This document shows, piece by piece, positions 45,720 through 57,766 of a DNA stretch of 64,000 nucleotides. Position 1 is the first letter of the stretch; every line of letters begins with the position of its first letter. The position numbers and the translations under genes were made by a program. Source of the stretch: Manihot esculenta (taxonomy: Eukaryota > Streptophyta > Magnoliopsida > Malpighiales > Euphorbiaceae); the NCBI RefSeq assembly GCF_001659605.2, contig NC_035177.2, forward strand, positions 5,580,611-5,644,610, read 5' to 3'. The notes beneath the pieces were generated by a model. It saw only the letters and a list, made by a program, of their open reading frames with translations, was not told the DNA's origin and did not search any database.

Positions 45720-46844
45720 CATTCATTATGCCACATTGGATTGTAGGAATAAGAAAGTCATCTTCCATATTCCTAGAACTGACGAGTTCAGTTTTGATGG
45801 CACTAGAGATGTGGCGCCTTATAACCTGGTGTCTGCTGTTAGTGCTAGAAAGATTTAAAGGCAAAGTTGTCAAGGTTATTTGGCGTTAGTGAGGGACATA
45901 TCTCTAGAAAGTTCTAGTGTGAATAATATTTATGTGGGTAGAGAATTTTCATATGTCTTTTCGGATGATATACCAAGGTTGCCCCTTGATAGGGAAATTG
46001 AGTTCCGCATTGATGCTGTACCAGATACCAATCCCATCTCTATGCCACTATATGGGATGGCACCAGTAGAACTTAAAGAATTGAAGGAGCAGTTGCATGA
46101 GTTATTAGAAAAGGGCTTTATTCGACTAAGAACATCACCCTAGGGTGCTCCAATTTTATTTGTGAGAAAGAAAGATGGGTCTCTAAGGCTTTGCATCTAT
46201 TATAGACAGTTGAATAAGGTGACAGTTAAGAATAAATATCCACTTTCTCAGATTGATGATTTATTTGATCATCTATAAGGGGCTCAATATTTCTCCAAGA
46301 TTGACCAACGGAGAGAGGATGTACCAAAGACAACTTTTTGAACTCGATATGGTCATTATGAATTCTTAATGATGTCTTTTGGACTTACTAATGCACCAAC
46401 AGTATTTATGGATCTAATGAATAGGGTGTTCAAACCATTCCTATCGCTTTGTGATTGTGTTCATAGATGATATCTTGGTATATTCTCGAAGTGAAGAGGA
46501 GTATGTTAGACATCTGAGAATGGTCATATAGACTTTGAGGGAATATCAATTGTATGCCATATTTTTCTAAATGTGAGTTTTAGTAGCATAGTATATCCTT
46601 CTTAGGGCATGTGATTTATAAAGAAGGCATTCAAGTTGATCCTAAGGAGATTGAAGCAGTGACTAATTGGCTAAGGCCTACTGCAGTCATAGAGGTATGA
46701 ACCTTTCTAGGCCTAGCAAGGAATTATCGATGGTTTGTGCAAAATTTCTCTAAAATTTTAGCCCTTTTGACCCAGTTGACATAGAAAAATATGAAGTTTG
46801 TTTGGTTCGATTCTTGTGAAGAGCTTCTAGAAGTTCAAGGAATA
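45720..46844 (+). pseudogene. Protease end and RT of element I (old chromovirus)
   Basis: Degenerate coding sequence: protease end (HYATLDCRNKKVIF), an 88-codon open piece 45880-46143 ([34 protein letters not shown]), RT motifs ([43 protein letters not shown], an [10 protein letters not shown] match) and the start of RNase H. Many stops and shifts; part of the catalytic palm (SGYHQLR) is deleted. Only about half resembles A and G at protein level, so it is a separate, older lineage. E's right target repeat would be cattc (45720-45724). Confidence 0.88.
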
Positions 46845-47684
46845 TGACGGGCATCGAATCCATCAATTTAAAATTTACTTCCCTTCTCTTGATTGTTAAC
46901 AACTTGAAAATAGGGTGAGTGAGTATCGATCCCACAGAGACCTTAAATCTGCTTAATTTAAATGACCAAATTGAAATAGAGAAATAGTTTAATGAAAAAG
47001 TGAGAAGAAGAGATTTTTCTTTTTTATGAAAATAGTTGTGCCTTAGGCAAGCCAATAAAAATAAACTTAAGAGAAAATAAATAAATAAATAATGTAATTG
47101 AAAATTTAGAAACAACTAATTAATTAAAACTTTCAGCTGAAGGTAATCAAATTGAGTTATTTTGCAGTTGATCATTGATTAAAAAAAATAATTCATTTTA
47201 TTATCTATGGTTTGTGCAAAATTTCTCTAAAATTTTAGCCCTTTTGACCCAGTTGACATAGAAAAATATGAAGTTTGTTTGGTTCGATTCTTGTGAAGAG
47301 CTTCTAGAAGTTCAAGGAATATGACGGGCATCGAATCCGTCAATTTAAAATTTACTTCCCTTCTCTTGATTGTTAACAACTTGAAAATAGGGTGAGTGAG
47401 TATCGATCCCACAGAGACCTTAAATCTGCTTAATTTAAATGACCAAATTGAAATAGAGAAATAGTTTAATGAAAAAGTGAGAAGAAGAGATTTTTCTTTT
47501 TTATGAAAATAGTTGTGCCTTGGGCAAGCCAATAAAAATAAACTTAAGAGAAAATAAATAAATAAATAATGTAATTGAAAATTTAGAAACAACTAATTAA
47601 TTAAAACTTTCAGCTGAAGGTAATCAAATTGAGTTATTTTGCAGTTGATCATTGATTAAAAAAAATAATTCATTTTATTATCTA
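46731..47684 (+). repeat. Tandem duplication, two 477-bp units across the I/J border
   Basis: Units 46731-47207 and 47208-47684 differ at only a few positions (for example CCATCAAT/CCGTCAAT, CTTAGGC/CTTGGGC). Each has 114 bp of element I pol and the first 363 bp of LTR J. The duplication therefore happened after J inserted and is recent. Confidence 0.9.
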
Positions 47685-48642
47685 TTGTTTGGTTATAGTG
47701 GTCAAACACGCGAATCCCACCAATTCTTCCTTATGAATAAATTAATCCGCTTCGCGCTTAAATTAATTCCTAGTCAACTAACTACCCCAATAAGCGTGTA
47801 GATTTAATTAGTTAACTGCTTTAAGAGAGAAGAACCCAAACTTGATTAATAAAAACACGCATTTTATTTAAATCAAATCTGTCAATTTCTTAACATAAAC
47901 TAATATGTTAATTACTACTTGTTATTAACCCAATTAAACAATTACGGATTTAATCAGATTAATTAGCAATATGTTGTCTTCCCAAGAGATTCAATGGGCC
48001 CCTTGAATTCTCAAGAAAACAACAATGGAGGTGGTGTTCCTCGAATTCAGAAATTAATAGAAAATAGAAAATAAGATGAAGAGAATTAAAGTACATAACC
48101 TCACAACTTGAACAAACCTCAATTTAATTTAACCTTCAACTGAAAAATAAATGTTTAGCCACTCATGGCCATAATAAAATTGTAACAACTAAGTAAAAGA
48201 AGAAGAAAAAGAAAAGAAGATGGAGAAGAAGGTGGAGAACAGCAAGAGAGGAAATGAGAGTGAGAGGTAGAATGTGCTTCTCCAGGTTGAATGCTAGGAG
48301 CCTTTATATAGGCACAAAAAGATAAAACTTAAAATAAAAACTATTATCCCTATCTTATCTCTATCTTCATCTTATCTCTATCCTGATCCGATTGAGTTTG
48401 ATTCAAATTGACTCCACTTGAAGCTTGATATTATCTTTGCTTAGGTGGCAAAATCTATCTTATCTCCCCATCGCCTCCCAGTATAAAAATCCTTTAATTT
48501 CGCCTTTTTTTCTTCCTTTTTTTCAACTTTTGCTGACAACCCTGTACAAAATTAAATTCAAATTCAAATTAAATATTTACATAAAAATTACAGTAAAATC
48601 AAGGAATTAAATGAGAAAAAAAATTGTGAGTTTTGCAACTCA
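46845..48642 (-). mobile_element. Solo LTR J (Athila/Tat-like, minus strand)
   Basis: Starts TGACGGGCATCGAATCC and ends near GCAACTCA. Without the duplicated unit it is about 1.32 kb. It shares with C and H the ATCCCACAGAGA region, GGCCCCTTGAATTC tract and a decayed GTTTAGCCACTCATGGC inverted repeat. The sequence gaata lies at both sides (46840-46844 and 48646-48650), a probable target repeat although three bases separate it from the CA end on the right. Confidence 0.7.
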
Positions 48643-48645
48643 TTA

Positions 48646-48800
48646 GAATATTTAACTACAGCTCTTGTATTGACCTTACCAACCAGTGGAAGTGGATATA
48701 TGGTATATTGTGATGCATCTAGAGTTGGGTTGGGATGTGTTTTAATGCAGAATGGTAGAGTGGTAGCCTATGCATCTTCGACAATTGAAGAGACATAAGT
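48646..48800 (+). pseudogene. RNase H fragment of element I
   Basis: Reads [27 protein letters not shown], the RNase H N-terminal motif, then a frameshift before RQLKRHK. It continues the RT piece left of J. It breaks off at a short direct repeat (AGACATAAGTAAACC twice, 48793-48821). Confidence 0.82.
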
Positions 48801-49500
48801 AAACCGAGACATAAGTAAACCATAACATAACCAAACCAAAACATAAGCCTATAAAACTACTCAACAACACATCTTGGTAGAAATAAGAGAAAACTCCACA
48901 TGCAACCAACAATCAAGGACTAATCACAAATTCAGAACTTAGCTCAAAACTCCCCAAAACTTTTACATGCAAGGCCAAAATACTTTAAAATAACCTATAT
49001 TTTCTACCTTAAACTTGTAAGAGTAACAAAAAGGCATGATTAAGCCTACCTCTTAGAGAAAAAATACCAACAGAAGATCTGAGAGAGGAGGAGAAGCAAA
49101 CTTGTGAATCAAGCCAAACCTTGCAAGATTTTTAATTTCCGAGCAAAAAATCTTCAAACCAAAAGACAAAACATGAATTTTCTAAGGTTTTTTAATGGGG
49201 TTTAAAGTGAAATCATTAAAACATTTCGTAAGCTTACCTCTACTGGAAAATGGAGAAAATATCTCTCCATTTTTGGGTTGAGCTCAATTTATAGGTACGC
49301 TAAAAAAGCCACCTTTGGCAAATTAAACTTTAAAATTCTCTAAAATATTTTTTTTAAACATATTTTTAGAATACTTAAAATTTATTTTATAAAATATTCA
49401 TTTTACCCTTCTAAAATTTTCAGTTTCAAGATTCTGGATTCTGATAGAGATTCTATAGGAAAGTTGAAATTCCGACACTAGAATTTAGTCAGGTATTACA
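48801..49500 (-). repeat. 3' LTR fragment of element K, copy 1
   Basis: About 700 bp that end in AGTCAGGTATTACA, the LTR start on the minus strand (TGTAATACCTGACTAAATTC). Its left part resembles 53230-53974 with strong divergence. The downstream part of the LTR is missing. Confidence 0.75.
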
Positions 49501-50692
49501 ATGGTCTTCTTAGTAGACTTACTTTGCTTATTGCTTCCTCTAGTAACTGCACTCAAAGAAGAGAGATCAAACTTCCTCATACCCAAGGCTTTGAAACTAC
49601 TGTGCTACCTACTTTCTCACTGTACCCTGAATGATATCATTGGTCTCCATCTTTCCAGTTGCATCTACTATGGTGTGGAAACTCTTTCTCTCTGCTGCTA
49701 AGTTCAAGGAAGAATACCCATAATGGAGTCTCATGCATGTCTCCCAGCTTGCTTTGTCTCTGTGCAATGAGCTTTACCCATATACTGCAGGAACTTATCT
49801 ATATACTCATCCACACTCATCTCTTTGGTTTGTCTTAATTGCTCAAACTCTATCACCTTCAATTCTTTTAAACTATCTAGAAAAGCCCATCTTGCAAACC
49901 TATTTACAAACTATTCCCAGGACAAGCTGTCCAGTTTTAGTTCCATATAGTTTTCAATCCACTCCTTTAACTTCCTGTACTTCAAAGTAAACCCTATCAT
50001 TTGAATGACTCTACTATCACTAGCTCCTAATCTATCAACTATCATCTTCACTGTCTTTATGTATTAAAACAAGTCATCTCCCTCTTTGGGAGCATCCAAT
50101 TTCATGTAAATTATCATCTTTACCTTGCTCCCTGCTAATGGGTTAGGCCTAAGTGGTTAGATTTTAGGAACCACTACTTCTGTGGGGGGGGAGTTGTCGG
50201 TGGTGTTGTACTCCCTAGGCTAGGATTTATTGGATTTTAATATTATGGTGGAGTTGAGTAAATGGGATAGGGTGGATATGGCAGGTAATATGGAAGATAG
50301 GGTATATAAGAGGGATAAAGGTGGTAGCTAGAGTAATCCGATGAACCTCCCATCATATACCCTGGTCCCTGTGGATAATACTAGTACTGAGGTGGATAAG
50401 CTGATCTTGAGGCCTAAGCACCTCCTATTTCTCCTTCAAAATCTCCCACAACCTCTCTTTTTGAACTCATACCTAAACTCCCATCCCTCCTTTGTTCATC
50501 TCCCACTGATTCTATGTCATCTGCAGACATCCTACCCGGATCTGTCCTCCTTCTACTTACATCAAAAGAACTTCTAGAGTCCCTGGATGCTTCTCTCCTA
50601 TTACTTCTGCTTGCCCGAGCTTTTGATGGAGCCATACCCTCATTTTTAAGTGGAGCACTGATCAATCGTACATATCGATGTGAGCTACACAT
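49501..50692 (-). pseudogene. gag of element K, copy 1 (gag-only derivative)
   Basis: On the minus strand from the ATG at 50690-50692 the first 92 codons are open (RLISAPLKNEG, REASRDSRSSFDVSRRRTD), matching the A/D/G gag start. Further motifs of the P/Y-rich and Gag domain follow with stops. The frame reaches the KQS/AQSS region and a Lys-rich end where it touches the LTR start at 49500. Zinc knuckle, protease, RT and integrase are all absent. Confidence 0.85.
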
Positions 50693-50957
50693 CCTATCTT
50701 CTAAAAAACAGCATTAAACACAAAAAAAAATCAGCATAATATAATTCATGTGAATACACATGAACTCACAACATAACATATCATAACATGCACATGTTTT
50801 TATTCATGGCATCACACAGAATCATACATTCATACAAAACAGGACACTATATCCTATTCCTGATAGACATGGATTTCCTAATTGTACTTACCCTTTAACA
50901 TCTATGAGCTTAACACTTTAGGTCCAACCATATAAACCTTAGACTCTGATACTAATT
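50693..50957 (-). other. Leader of element K, copy 1
   Basis: A decayed tRNA-Met primer site (TAGTATCAGAGTC, 50942-50954), the AT-richer version of the adjoining stem, and a pyrimidine tract CTGTTTTTTAG just before the gag ATG. The acceptor-like tract is preserved although the element is old. Confidence 0.7.
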
Positions 50958-53900
50958 TGTAATAATCCAAAAATTGGACTGCTAATGGCGATAGCGCTCA
51001 AATTGACTTAAGGTCGCCAGAACCTATAGTAAGCCTACTATACATCCTAGTATACTTGGTATAATCCAAACATGATCTCAAAAATATAAAATATCATCAT
51101 GAATCAAACTCAATATGTGCATAAAAACATAACAATAAAATATAAATCTATACTAGAGCCCTCATCAAATGCTCCAGTATAACTATCATTATATACCACA
51201 AGTAGATTCAAACATAACACAAAATTTAAAACTTTTTCTTAAGATCATAAACAAAGGGATAATAAAAGAACTCCAAGCAAAGCATAATTCTAAACCATAA
51301 ATATTTTACATGACCATAACTATGCTATTATATGAGGAACTATACCCAAAGGATGTACTATACTCCCAAGCTAACTCTGATCTTGCAAACTGGAGTTAGG
51401 AGAAAGGGATAAGCTATGAAAGCCTGGTGAATAGTAACATAGCATAAAATAGTTTAACATAACATATAATCGAATGTATTTATCATAACACAAATAAACC
51501 ACAACATGGTGGACGTGTCTCTAGTAACACTGCATAAAAATCCAATAATGCATGAGCCATAATGGGTGGTTCTTAGGATTCCCTCTTAATATAAACATAT
51601 CCATAATGCCAGGAGCATAAAATGGATCTCGATTTGGACTTTATATCCATCATATATAAACATATCATATCATCTCATGAGGGCTAGTGGATCATCTAAT
51701 ACCATTCATAACAATAATTAAATGTACAATGCAATATATTTGTGAATCCAATGTAAAATAACTTATTATAATTTATACAATTCATGATGCATAAGTATGT
51801 TTAAAACATTTAATTTGATTTAAATAAGAATTTTAGTTTAGTTCTACCCACCTCTGGTAGACACATTCTAAGTTGGAAAGCAATCGCCTTACTACTAACC
51901 TCGACAGTCTCTTAAGTCTAATCCTACATAGATGGATTCAAATAAGGGACCAAATATAACTTTTACAGCTCTTAGAACTACTCCAAGAAACCCCTAAAAG
52001 AACATAAAAAATACATAGAGAAAGGACTGAAAATGGCTAAATAAGAGACTTTCGGCAGTAAGTTCAATAGTCTAAAGTCTCCTTACAGGCTCGAAAGTTT
52101 AACCTTCAAGGTCTGGTTAGGTTGCCAAAGGTGGCAGCCTACACAAGCAGGTTCGCAGCTAAACCTAGGTTCGACGGCCGAACTTGAATTTTTCTGCAAT
52201 GTAAAACCCGATACTGCTAGGTTTTTCCACCCTCAAAACTTAAACATATACTTAACTAAAGCTCACAAAAGAATCCATTCACAGCTTAGGAATCTTAAAA
52301 TAACTCAACCAACCCGAAAACACTAACATGCATCCATTAAACAAGATCCACCCATTAAAATCAAAATTGGAACTTAAAACTCCGAACTTGCAAACCTGGA
52401 ATTAGGAGAAAGGGATAAGCTATGACAACCTGGTGAATAGAAACATAGCATAAAATAGTTTAATATAACATATGATCGAATGTATTTATAATAACACAAA
52501 TAAACCACAACATGGTGGACTTGTCACTAATAACCCTGCATAAAAATCCAATAGTGCATGAGTCATAATGGGTGGTTCTTAGGATTTCCTCTTAATATAA
52601 ACATATCCATAATGCTAGGAGCATAAAATGGATCTCGACTTAGACTTTATATCCATCATATATAAACATATCATATCATCTCATGAGGGCTAGTGGATCA
52701 TCTAATATTATTCGTAACAATAATTAAATGTACAATGCAATATATTTGTGAATCCAATGTAAAATAACTTATTATTATTCATAGAATTCATGATGCATAA
52801 GCATGTTTAAAATATTTAATTTGATTTAAATAAGGATTTCAGTTTAGTTCTACCCACCTCTAGTAGACACACTCTAAGTTGGAAAGCAATCGCCTTACTA
52901 CTAGCCTCGACAGTCCCCTAAGTCTAATCCTACATACATGAATTCAAATAAGGGGTCAAATATAACTTTGCCAGCTCTTAGAACTACTCCAAGAAACCCT
53001 TAAAATCACATAAAAAATACATAGAGAAAGGACTGAAAATGGCTAAATAAGAGACTTTCAACAGTAAGTTCAATAGTCTAAAGTCTCCTTATAGGCTCGA
53101 AAATTTAACCTTCAGGGTCAGGTTAGGTTGCCAAAGGTGGTAGCCTACACAAGCAGGTTCGCAACTGAATCTAGGTTCGACGGTCGAACTTGGATTTTTC
53201 TACAATACAAAACCCGATACTGCTAGGTTTTTCCACCCTCAAAACTTAAATATATACTTAACTAAAGCTCACAAAAGAATCCATTCACAGCTTAGGAATC
53301 TTAAAATAACTCAACCAACTCGAAAACACTAACATGCATCCATCAAACAAGATCCATCCATTAAAATCAAAATTGGAACTTAAAACTCCTAAACCTTTAC
53401 ATGCAAAACCAAACAATCTAAAAACAATTTAAACATTCTATCGTAATCACTCAAGGGTAGCAAAATGAAAAGGATTAAAGCCTACCTTCTCAAGGAAAAC
53501 GCCCAAAATAGGAAGTGAAGGCAGGAGATGGGAGCTTGATTCTTGATTGTACTTTTAGAGTCTTTCAAATTTCCAATCTCAAAGTAAGACAATATAAAAC
53601 TTCTTAGAATCGGGTTATTTGAACCTTGAAAAGTGAGAAAATTTAGAAAAAAAATAATTAAAACTCACCTCTGCCTGTAATGGAAAAAATTTTTCTCCAT
53701 TTCGAATTGAAGCCCTTTTATAGGTGTGTTGAAAAGGCCACCTTTGGCGGTAAATCTTTTATCTTTGGCAACCCAAAGTTATTTTAATTTAAAATTCTTT
53801 CTTTTTTAAATACATTTTCCAACATACATAAAATTCTTTTTATAAAAGCCTATTTTATTCTGTATACAAGCCTATTTTATTCTTTATAAAATTTTTAGTC

Positions 53901-53974
53901 CCAAAATTTTAGATTCCCATGAAAATTCCATTGAAATGTTAAAATTTGACACTGAAACTTAGGTGTGTATTACA
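50958..53974 (-). repeat. 5' LTR of element K, copy 1 (3,017 bp, internally duplicated)
   Basis: Bounded by TGTAATAATCC and GTGTATTACA. It is longer than the other LTRs because 51382-52386 is repeated at 52387-53390. Hairpin units and palindromes are still recognisable but AT-shifted (for example TTCGACGGCCGAA at 52170). TATA-like CTTTTATAGG near 53714. Confidence 0.85.
51382..53390. repeat. 1-kb tandem duplication inside K LTR, copy 1
   Basis: Units 51382-52386 and 52387-53390 begin CTTGCAAACTGGAGTTAGG and CTTGCAAACCTGGAATTAGG. They differ clearly more than the two 6.8-kb units do, so this duplication came first. Present also in copy 2 (58191-60199). Confidence 0.88.
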
Positions 53975-54633
53975 ATTAAACTATAAATAACAACAAATTT
54001 GAGTATCATTTTGTAACTCATTGAATGAAATTAAATTCATTTGTAAAATACGTAATTATTCTGATAAATTTTTATTGTGAAAGGAGTAAAAAGGAAAGGC
54101 ATTATATTTCACTATATAAATTGAAAAACAGTTACAGCAATAATTATAATCTAAATGCCAATTTTACAAGCACACTAATTGTCAAAATAATAAAGTTTAT
54201 TAAATATAATAATTATTGTAAAATTTTTAATAAAATAGTATGACTAATTAATGCAATATTGTGATTATTAAAAAAGAAACATGAGGATTTCTTTTTTTGT
54301 CCATGTAAACAAGGTGGCAAATTGTTGGAGGCCACACCCAGAGAAACAAACACCAACCCATAAACTACCAACCCAGTCCAATACATTCCACCTGAGTCCA
54401 CTCGAAAGAAAATTGGAGAATCAAACCAAGATCCACACTGTACTGACCCACATCATCCAGCATCGCCTCATTCCACGTTGATCACACCACTGCGAATAGA
54501 ACCAGGAAGACCAACAATCAGACACTCCATAGCTTCCCAGCACAAATCTACCCAATCAGCTAAGCAACAACCATGATCGACAGAAAAGATTAAAAAAACA
54601 CAAGCCTAACCAGTGACCCAGAAATAACAAGGA

Positions 54634-54668
<35 letters not shown>

Positions 54669-55895
54669 AAACCTGGAATGAGACCAAAAACAAATCATCA
54701 AGAGGCCAAAATAATCAACATCTAGCAAAGAGATCCATGGCATTTTCATTTTAAAATAGTTATGAAATCACCATCAAAAATAATATTTTTAAAAAATTAT
54801 CGAACCATCGTTAGGAGCACTTTCAATACCACCAACTCTTCCATTCCATATCCGGCAGAAACAATACACAAGTATGTTCAAAACAAATCACCACAAACTT
54901 CAGTAAAAAATCAAATAAATTTTAATTCAAAAAAATTATGAAAATAATAACACGTTACAACAAAAACAAGCCATATACATGAATTGGTATCCATCGCTGA
55001 TAATTTAATGAGGGGTCAATTAACCATATAGAAATGCAAATTTTGTGGCAGAGACATCATTTCCATCAACTATACACTTTAATACCTTCATTTTATATGA
55101 GAATAAGAATTCATCTTTTTAGTTCATAGTTTATTTGAGATTTTTTATAGATATTCGGAATATTATTTTTTTAGTGTACTAAATAGATTCTGTACTTTAC
55201 TGAAGTTTTATTATTTCCATGTTGAAGAATAGTGATAATTTTCCAAAAAAAAATGAAATCTTCAAACTTAAAACTTTAAATTAAGCATAACAATTAACCA
55301 AAAACATTAAGTATAACAAATAGAGAGATTAACATATAAGTTAAGTTAACTCCCAATTGTTTCCTTTAAAATTTCAAAACCTATATGTTGTTGTTGAAAG
55401 TTTAAACTCTGGTATTCAGTGAACGAAATAATAGAAAATAAAAAAATAAAGAGAAAAATAAAAAAAATAAAGAAAAAGAAAAATATAGAGAGTTTTACAA
55501 GTTTAGGTGGATTTTTTTTAGAGGATCATTTTAGGTCTCGGAATCCTTTATTCATGAAGAGTTACAGAGAGAGAATAACCAGACGCGAGTACAAACTCCA
55601 TTACAAATTAACAATGCCAAAAAAATAATAATCACAACACTTTTCATTTTAGGCACTTTTCATATAAAAAACAGAGGGACGTCTGCTTCTTATATAGCAA
55701 ACTTAACAACCTTGGCCCTCAAAGTAAAAGACTGAAAAACCCTCAGATCTTTTAAATGAAGGCGGAAAAATAAAATGCTGTCGTTCCTCTTAATTCTCTC
55801 AAACATTCTTGACACTTTAAAAAATATGTGCATCATACCTTCCGAGAAATTTGAAGAATTAATGCATTATGTACTTCCGAGCATTATGAATTTCC
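53975..55895. other. Flank of K, copy 1: unassigned AT-rich segment
   Basis: No recognised gene. Open frames of 60-72 codons are AT-rich, without known motifs. A less AT-rich stretch lies at 54290-54600 and a run of 33 A at 54635-54667. It may be host DNA or an unrecognised mobile element. Confidence 0.5.
54635..54667 (+). repeat. Poly(A) tract, 33 bp
   Basis: The same site in the second duplication unit has 11 A (61444-61454). The 22-base difference accounts for nearly all of the length difference between the 6.8-kb units. Confidence 0.95.
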
Positions 55896-56308
55896 GAGGA
55901 GAAGCAAACTTGTGAATCAAGCCAAACCTTGCAAGATTTTTAATTTTCGAGCAAAAAATCTTCAAACCAAAAGACGAAACATGAATTTTCTAAGGTTTTT
56001 TAATGGGGTTTAAAGTGAAATCATTAAAACATTTCGTAAGCTTACCTCTGCTGGAAAATGGAGAAAATATCTCTCCATTTTTGGGTTGAGCTCAATTTAT
56101 AGGTACGCTAAAAAAGCCACCTTTGGCGAATTAAACTTTAAAATTCTCTAAAATATTTTTTTTAAACATATTTTTAGAATACTTAAAATTTATTTTATAA
56201 AATATTCATTTTACCCTTCTAAAATTTTCAGTTTCAAGATTCTGGATTCTGATAGAGATTCTATAGGAAAGTTGGAATTCCGACACTAGAATTTAGTCAG
56301 GTATTACA
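55896..56308 (-). repeat. 3' LTR fragment of element K, copy 2
   Basis: Copy of 49088-49500, ending GTCAGGTATTACA. Confidence 0.85.
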
Positions 56309-57500
56309 ATGGTCTTCTTAGTAGACTTACTTTGCTTATTGCTTCCTCTAGTAACTGCACTCAAAGAAGAGAGATCAAACTTCCTCATACCCAAGGCTTT
56401 GAAACTACTGTGCTACCTACTTTCTCACTGTACCCTGAATGATATCATTGGCCTCCATCTTTCCAGTTGCATCTACTATGGTGTGGAAACTCTTTCTCTC
56501 TGCTGCTAAGTTCAAGGAAGAATACCCATAATGGAGTCTCATGCATGTCTCCCAGCTTGCTTTGTCTCTGTGTAATGAGCTTTACCCATATACTGCAGGA
56601 ACTTATCTATATACTCATCCACACTCATCTCTTTGGTTTGTCTTAATTGCTCAAACTCTATCACCTTCAATTCTTTTAAACTATCTAGAAAAGCCCATCT
56701 TGCAAACCTATTTACAAACTATTCCCAGGACAAGCTGTCCAGTTTTAGTTCCATATAGTTTTCAATCCACTCCTTTAACTTCCTGTACTTCAAAGTAAAC
56801 CCTATCATTTGAATGACTCTACTATCACTAGCTCCTAATCTATCAACTATCATCTTCACTGTCTTTATGTATTAAAACAAGTCATCTCCCTCTTTGGGAG
56901 CATCCAATTTCATGTAAATTATCATCTTTACCTTGCTCCCTGCTAATGGGTTAGGCCTAAGTGGTTAGATTTTAGGAACCACTACTTCTGTGGGGGGGGA
57001 GTTGCCGGTGGTGTTGTACTCCCTAGGCTAGGATTTATTGGATTTTAATATTATGGTGGAGTTGAGTAAATGGGATAGGGTGGATATGGCAGGTAATATG
57101 GAAGATAGGGTATATAAGAGGGATAAAGGTGGTAGCTAGAGTAATCCAATGAACCTCCCATCATATACCCTGGTCCCTGTGGATAATACTAGTACTGAGG
57201 TGGATAAGCTCATCTTGAGGCCTAAGCACCTCCTATTTCTCCTTCAAAATCTCCCACAACCTCTCTTTTTGAACTCATACCTAAACTCCCATCCCTCCTT
57301 TGTTCATCTCCCACTGATTCTATGTCATCTGCAGACATCCTACCCGGATCTGTCCTCCTTCTACTTACATCAAAAGAACTTCTAGAGTCCCTGGATGCTT
57401 CTCTCCTATTACTTCTGCTTGCCCGAGCTTTTGATGGAGCCATACCCTCATTTTTAAGTGGAGCACTGATCAATCGTACATATCGATGTGAGCTACACAT
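56309..57500 (-). pseudogene. gag of element K, copy 2
   Basis: Same content and breaks as 49501-50692; the first 92 codons are identical in protein sequence. No zinc knuckle or pol. Confidence 0.85.
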
Positions 57501-57766
57501 CCTATCTTCTAAAAAACAGCATTAAACACAAAAAAAAAATCAGCATAATATAATTCATGTGAATACACATGAACTCACAACATAACATATCATAACATGC
57601 ACATGTTTTTATTCATGGCATCACACAGAATCATACATTCATACAAAACAGGACACTATATCCTATTCCTGATAGACATGGATTTCCTAATTGTACTTAC
57701 CCTTTAACATCTATGAGCTTAACACTTTAGGTCCAACCATATAAACCTTAGACTCTGATACTAATT
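57501..57766 (-). other. Leader of element K, copy 2
   Basis: Copy of 50693-50957 with one extra A in an A run near 57530. Decayed primer site and acceptor-like tract retained. Confidence 0.7.

Larger units (their letters stand above)
49088..55895. repeat. 6.8-kb tandem duplication, unit 1
   Basis: The unit starts GAGGAGAAGCAAACTTGTG and is followed directly at 55896 by the same sequence. Matching landmarks are offset by 6,808-6,809 bp through most of its length. It covers part of the K 3' LTR, gag, leader, 5' LTR and 1.9 kb of flank. Confidence 0.95.

Noticed and set aside
53975..54040. Remnant of a J-like LTR end next to K
   Set aside because: A short resemblance (TTTTGTAACTCATT to TTTTGCAACTCATT at 48631) is too brief and AT-rich to support a feature.
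54281..54667. SINE or LINE 3' end with poly(A) tail
   Set aside because: The A run is not followed by a recognisable target repeat and no RNA polymerase III boxes or LINE protein motifs were seen.
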